A stretch of 64,000 nt of DNA from Ilex aquifolium. Taxonomy: Eukaryota > Streptophyta > Magnoliopsida > Aquifoliales > Aquifoliaceae. Positions 59,550 to 64,000 of this stretch are shown piece after piece. Where the stretch lies: positions 7,522,451-7,586,450 of the forward strand of contig OX637395.1 in NCBI GenBank assembly GCA_951799425.1, given 5' to 3'. The notes beneath the pieces are model-generated. The model saw only the letters and a program-made list of their open reading frames with translations. It was not told the DNA's origin and made no database searches. Each line of letters begins with the position of its first letter. Within the stretch, counting starts at the first letter, position 1. The translations under genes and the position numbers were made by a program.

Positions 59550-60650
59550 ATGGGACTCGTTGTGCCTTTTTGGATCACTCTTATTGTGTTTGCCGTTGGT
59601 TCTGTCGTTAATGCCTGCCCTCCGGCTGACCGGGAAGCACTATTGTCCTTAAGAAATGCCCTTAATGAACCCTACTTGGGCATCTTCAACACATGGGCAG
59701 GCACAGACTGCTGTACCAACTGGTACGGCGTTAGCTGCGACCCCACCACCAATCGTGTGGCCGACATCAACCTCCGTGGAGAGTCCGAAGACCCGATATT
59801 CGAAAAAGCCGGCCGGTCCGGTTACATGACCGGTTCACTCTCTCCCTCTCTCTGCCAACTCGACCGGCTCACAACCCTCGTTGTTGCCGACTGGAAAGCC
59901 ATCTCCGGCAACATTCCGGCATGCATTACTTCCCTCCCCAACCTTCGAATTCTTGACCTCATCGGAAATAAAATCTCCGGCGAAATTCCGGCTGGCATTG
60001 GCTCGCTGAGTCGACTCACCGTCCTCAACCTCGCCGACAACCAAATCACCGGCTCAATCCCGAGTTCAATCGTCAATCTCCGTAGCTTAATGCACCTAGA
60101 TCTAAGAAACAACAAAATCTCCGGCCAAATTCCGACAGATTTAGGAAAACTCACCATGATGAGCCGAGCTTTACTGAATCGAAACCAACTCACCGGAACA
60201 ATTCCTACTTCAATTGCTAATATTTACCGACTCGCCGATTTAGATCTCTCCATGAACAAAATTTCCGGCTCAATCCCATCCCAACTCGGATCAATGCCGG
60301 TTCTCTCAACCCTATATCTAGACAGCAACCAAATCTCCGGCGGAATACCGGAAAGTTTATTAAAAAACACCGGTTTGAACATTTTGAATCTGAGCAGAAA
60401 TTCATTAGAAGGGTATTTACCGGATGTTTTTCACTCGAAAACCTATTTCACAGCACTCGACTTATCGTACAATAATTTGAAGGGTTCAATTCCGAAATCG
60501 TTGTCGGCGGCGAGGTATATCGGACACTTGGATTTGAGTCACAACCATCTCTGCGGTCCGATTCCTATGGGGGCTCCGTTCGATCAATTTGAAGCGCCGT
60601 CGTTTGCTAACAATGATTGTCTGTGTGGATCGCCGTTGAAAACTTGTTAG
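59550..60650 (+). CDS. DRT100-like leucine-rich repeat protein
   Basis: Secreted or wall-associated LRR protein of 366 residues, close in size and layout to Arabidopsis DRT100 (DNA-damage-repair/toleration 100). DRT100 was named from partial complementation of bacterial repair mutants, but the extracellular LRR architecture suggests a protein-binding role. The start is ATG at 59550 (MGLVVPFWITLIVFAVG); an in-frame TTG lies five codons earlier. Signal peptide 1-23 ends before CPPADREALLSLRNAL. An LRRNT cap carries the DCCTNWYGVSCD cysteines, followed by about nine plant-type repeats of LxxLxLxxNxISGxIPxxL (about 110-330), and a C-cap ending CLCGSPLKTC. No transmembrane helix, kinase domain or GPI signal is seen. 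One exon, with higher GC than its flanks, no defects. Confidence 0.95.
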   Translation: MGLVVPFWITLIVFAVGSVVNACPPADREALLSLRNALNEPYLGIFNTWAGTDCCTNWYGVSCDPTTNRVADINLRGESEDPIFEKAGRSGYMTGSLSPSLCQLDRLTTLVVADWKAISGNIPACITSLPNLRILDLIGNKISGEIPAGIGSLSRLTVLNLADNQITGSIPSSIVNLRSLMHLDLRNNKISGQIPTDLGKLTMMSRALLNRNQLTGTIPTSIANIYRLADLDLSMNKISGSIPSQLGSMPVLSTLYLDSNQISGGIPESLLKNTGLNILNLSRNSLEGYLPDVFHSKTYFTALDLSYNNLKGSIPKSLSAARYIGHLDLSHNHLCGPIPMGAPFDQFEAPSFANNDCLCGSPLKTC

Positions 60651-60679
60651 TGTTTCGTGTGTGTTTGTATTATCGAAAT

Positions 60680-60871
60680 CACTAATGCTATTGGGACATA
60701 ATTGAGAGACATAATTTGAGGACATAATGAGTTGTCACCAATGATATGATAATGAAATGTATTTAATGATGGGTCCCATTATAGCATTAATGAATTCATT
60801 ATCATCTCATTGGTGACAACTCATTATGTCCCCAAATTATGTCCATAAATTATGTCCCAATAGCATTGCTC
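60680..60871. mobile_element. Mutator-like MITE in DRT100-like 3'UTR
   Basis: A 192-bp near-palindrome: CACTAATGCTATTGGGACAT at the left and the inverse of GAGCAATGCTATTGGGACAT at the right, with the homology continuing through most of both halves. The exact 9-bp duplication TATCGAAAT at 60671-60679 and 60872-60880 points to the Mutator superfamily. It begins 30 bases after the stop codon. Confidence 0.88.
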
Positions 60872-60880
60872 TATCGAAAT

Positions 60881-61146
60881 ATATGGTTGTTATTTGTATT
60901 ATTATCGTAAACAGGGTGGATTCAAGTGTAATTTTAATGTTAATGTTGATGCTGATGTTGAGGTTTCAGTTTCATTATGCATGCACGTGAAAATGTGCTT
61001 AAAACTTCTTTAGACGAAGAATAAAGGAAGGTGAGAAAAGATTAGGTACATGCTTTGTATGGGTAGAGGTGGTGGAGTCACAAATTTAGCTTAGAATAAA
61101 TATTTTATTTAAAAATTTTAAATTCTTTTCTTCTGATTAATAGAAT
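60881..61146. other. 3' flank of the DRT100-like gene
   Basis: Probably the displaced 3'UTR, with AATAAA-type signals at 61021-61025 and 61095-61100 and a TTAATGTTGATGCTGATG repeat near 60938. No coding frame. Confidence 0.4.
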
Positions 61147-61503
61147 TAAAATAATAGTTCAATTGATAATAGTAACGAGTTATAAATTCATATATTATGA
61201 GTTCAAATCTTAACAGTTCCTTACAGCTTGAGAGTTTGGCTGACCACCCTTCCTTTTGACAGTAGGCACCCAACGTCGCCAAACAAATTAGCCTCTCCTT
61301 TTTCCTCAATAGTTGTCTTAGTTTAGTCTTTGGTTGGTGTGCGACTATGAGCTTCTGGGCTATGAGGGACAAATTCCCTCGTTAATACTTTAGTTCTGAT
61401 GTGAATGACTTACTTTTAAATGAATCGAGAAAAAAATTAATCGAGTCTGTATAAATTAACTCAAACACCTTTAACAGTTGAATAATTAAAAAAAAAAAAA
61501 AAA
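61147..61503 (+). mobile_element. SINE-like retroposon with A-tail
   Basis: An A-box-like GTTCAATTGATAATAGTAAC (61157-61176), a B box GAGTTCAAATCTT (61200-61212), then the body features of the SINE at 9965 (GACAAATTCCCTC, ATCGAGTCTGTATAAATTA, CAAACACCTTTAACAGTTGAA) and an A-run at 61488-61502. About 110 bp of extra sequence interrupts the body. Target duplication not identified. Confidence 0.55.
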
Positions 61504-63038
61504 CACAATCACGTGGTTGTCACTTAAGTCCAAACCCTTAAAAGTTTTAAAATTTTATTTTTATTTTCTTTTTGGACAATTTTCAGGGGTGAAATCTTGA
61601 TGTGGTGGGTAGGAAACATACCCATGAAAGTGCTCACATCAATGCTACTTTTGATGAGCTGGTGCCATTGGTACTGAGTAGTCTATGATATGCATAATAA
61701 TTATGAAGGACGAAAGAGATCTTGGATTTTTGTGTCTAACCTCTTTGCACTTATCTTTGTGTTGATACTCCAAAATCAATGTAGTGAGTGAGTGTCTACT
61801 CTTAACTCTGGTGTGCTAAGCATTAAATGGTTGTATTTAATTAAAAGTAAATGGGTCACACAGAAAAAGACACAGGGGATCAAAGGCCCTGGCAGATCAA
61901 TGCATGTTCTGATACCATGTGACCTGCCTGTGGGCCCGATATGTATTGTTATGGGTGGGCCCTACCTCACTAAATGCTAAATACTAAAATATCCCATATA
62001 AAAAGCAAAGGCTCACGATAGTGAACATACATAACGTAGCTTTACTACGATACACCCTGTATGCTTCCGTTTCCAGTCCAAGGCCGCCTCACTGTTGAAC
62101 CTGAAATGGCATATTAAATTAACCCACAGGCTACAGCAGCAACCCTCAGACAATCCACTATCATATCCTTAAATACAAGAATAATTGATGGCATGCATGA
62201 ATCATTGTCATGGCTTTTTAACTTTGAGTTGTTGTCTTATACCTAACTACCTAAGTTACCAGGATTAGGGATAATTTCACTTTGCATCCTAAAAAATTTA
62301 AAGATTTTTTATTTTTATATTTATAAAGATTATATTTTTTATATTGTATTTTTAATGTATTTGAAGTGTTGTAATTTGACATTTTCGTTAATTTCTGTTA
62401 CTTATTAAATCAAAAATTACCCAATTAATGTTGACAAAATAAGTAATGAAAACTAGTATAAGGATCACATTATAAATTGATGGGTTTGAACAAGATGTAA
62501 TGGTGGGTTTAACAAAACCAGTCCGATGAATCATGATATCTCATGTTTGGTTACATACCTAAGGCTCGGGATTGGAATTCTAACATATAACAGGCCCTTA
62601 AGGAAAAACTTGTATATATGGGTTTCAACAAATTCATTTGGGGGGAAGGCGTGGTCTTTATATGTATTTGTGTTACTTGCCAAACATGAGATCTCATATG
62701 GTTTATTGTTCAATCCCATGAATTAAACCTAAGGATTAAGTTTAAAAAAGTTTCACAAATGCAATCCAATTTCTCTCATAAAAATCATCCAAAAAACCCC
62801 TAAGAGTGTAATATAAAAAATCTAATTTTTGAGGGTATAAATTTTATTTTTAAAAAGATATATATATATCTATGTGATTATACCCTTTTAATATATTTTT
62901 ACATTTTTTCTCAATAATATCACTCATCATATTGCTGATAGATCCTTTTGTATATTGAGTCACATTTATACTCATAAAGGATTATCTATCATTGATTTAA
63001 AATGTACTTGAGCAAAGGCAGAGCCAAAAATTCTTCAC
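61504..63038. other. Intergenic DNA
   Basis: No coding frame. Near 61910 there is CTGATACCATGTGACCTG, which includes a primer-site-like string but no LTR beside it. An inverted pair, CTCATGTTTGGTTAC...CTTGCCAAACATGAGA, at 62541-62690 suggests a MITE of about 165 bp. Confidence 0.35.
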
Positions 63039-63797
63039 GGACATGTTTGGTTTGGGAGTTTTAGTGGTATTATATGGTGGGATAGTAAGAAATAGTATCT
63101 GGGGCCCACCTATTAGCTTATTTGTTTGGTATTTTATGTGTAGTACTATTTTTCGGGTTATAATACCGACCCGGTTTATACAATAGTCTTTAACCCTTGT
63201 ACATAGCTTTAATGAATATCACCTACCAGGTGATATTATTTGCTGGTATAAATCTACCAACGGTATAAGCACGAAAAATGACACAAATACCCTCATGTGT
63301 AGAGTTTACATATAAAAAAATTATTTTGAATTTTTTCTTATATTATGTTTAAATGTACGTTGCCATCGGTTTTTTTTTAATTTTTTTTAGAAAAAAATAT
63401 TTTGAATTTTTTCTTTATATTATGTTTAAGCGTATGGTGTCACCGGTATTTTTTTTTTAATTTTTTTTAAAAAAAATATTTTAATTTTTTTATTATATTA
63501 TGTTTAAGCGAACGGTATCACCGGTTTTTTTAATTATTTTTTTTAAAGAAAAAATTAAAATTTTTTCCTTATATTATGTTTAAGCGTACGGTGTCACCGA
63601 TTTTTTTTTTTTACGGTATCACCGATTCATAACATCAAATTTCTTATTTTTTATGTAGATTTTTTACATTATTCAGAATTTTTTGGGTATGAATTGAAAT
63701 ACTTTCTATTATCGGTACTAATTTTCATTGATATTGAAAATGTAAGGAATATATTTCTTAATATCATGCATAGCAATACTTAAAACAAACATGCCCC
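63039..63797. mobile_element. Probable MITE with internal tandem repeat
   Basis: It begins GGACATGTTTGGTTTGGGAG and ends AAACAAACATGCCCC, loosely inverted termini of the GGCATGTTTGG type. No clear target duplication was found. The interior holds a tandem array of about 77 bp. Confidence 0.4.
63313..63630. repeat. ~77-bp tandem repeat, four units
   Basis: Each unit contains TATTATGTTTAAGCGTA(C/T)GGTGTCACCGG-like sequence (starts near 63344, 63421, 63499 and 63574) followed by a T-rich then A-rich block. The units differ by point changes and run lengths. Confidence 0.75.
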
Positions 63798-64000
63798 TAG
63801 AGTGAGAACTTTAATAAGGTTTAATCTTTTTATTAATTAATAAAAAGTTAAATGATACATTTTTATAGCATTACGTTATATTTGATACTCAAAATTTTAA
63901 TGAATATAAAAGGATAAAAAACTAGAATACATCTATGTAAACTAACAAAGGAGCGCTCATTTCTCTCAATCTCTCTTTCTTAGGTGGTGGCTCATTTTGA
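63798..64000. other. Intergenic DNA to window end
   Basis: AT-rich, no feature seen. Confidence 0.3.

Noticed and set aside
61906-61925. CTGATACCA string like an inverted tRNA-iMet primer site
   Set aside because: No LTR end (TG/CA) or second LTR beside it, so a retrotransposon cannot be supported.

Overview
This window is nuclear DNA from a flowering plant, most likely a eudicot. It is AT-rich, has GT-AG introns, contains plant-specific gene families (non-specific lipid transfer protein, thaumatin-like PR-5, FBH-type bHLH, DRT100-like LRR protein) and is densely populated by plant transposable elements. All calls come from reading the sequence; no database search was possible.

Genes. (1) 143-301 (+) is the last exon of a gene that starts outside the window. 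(2) 1286-1757 (+) is a two-exon lipid transfer protein gene. (3) 4309-5031 (+) is an intronless thaumatin-like protein gene. (4) 8796 down to about 6605 (-) is a multi-exon bHLH transcription factor of the bHLH80/81/122/130 (FBH) type; its last short exon is not resolved. (5) 29004-22034 (-) is a seven-coding-exon SURP plus G-patch splicing-factor-like gene (SUGP1 type) with an additional 5'UTR intron. (6) 59550-60650 (+) is an intronless DRT100-like extracellular LRR protein gene. A decayed coding fragment lies at 17238-17815 (-). The genes look like unrelated neighbours; nothing suggests a shared pathway or an operon-like arrangement.

Mobile DNA makes up most of what can be read between the genes. 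The largest element is a Ty3/gypsy-type LTR retrotransposon at 48058-57600 (minus orientation) with a 5-bp target duplication, a tRNA-iMet primer site and a polypurine tract. Its LTRs differ by only about 1 percent, but its interior is deleted and full of stops. A 1.59-kb PIF/Harbinger-like element is nested in its right LTR. Two oppositely oriented solo LTRs of a second family lie at 39145-39727 and 42173-43206. Two Helitron-like elements stand head to tail at 45636-47885, each filled with a CCACCA-rich minisatellite, and a third Helitron-like element is at 40080-40687.

A set of hAT-like MITEs with 8-bp target duplications lies at 2467, 5290, 18880, 21092, 30319, 34470 and 58647. Mutator-like elements with 9-bp duplications sit in an intron of the splicing-factor gene (25355-26035) and just after the DRT100-like stop codon (60680-60871). 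A PIF/Harbinger deletion derivative is at 32367-34235, a roughly 950-bp fold-back structure at 37328-38275, and several SINE-like retroposons are present.

Layout: 1-9215 is gene-rich (four genes); 9215-22000 is AT-rich intergenic DNA with MITEs and one pseudogene; 22034-30300 is the splicing-factor gene; 30300-58640 is a repeat-rich stretch with no intact host gene; 58640-60880 is the DRT100-like gene bracketed by MITEs; 60880-64000 is intergenic. I found no new multi-gene system. The most unusual items are the tandem Helitrons, the trans-mobilised retrotransposon with a 33-bp repeat array in place of its polymerase, and the large hairpin.
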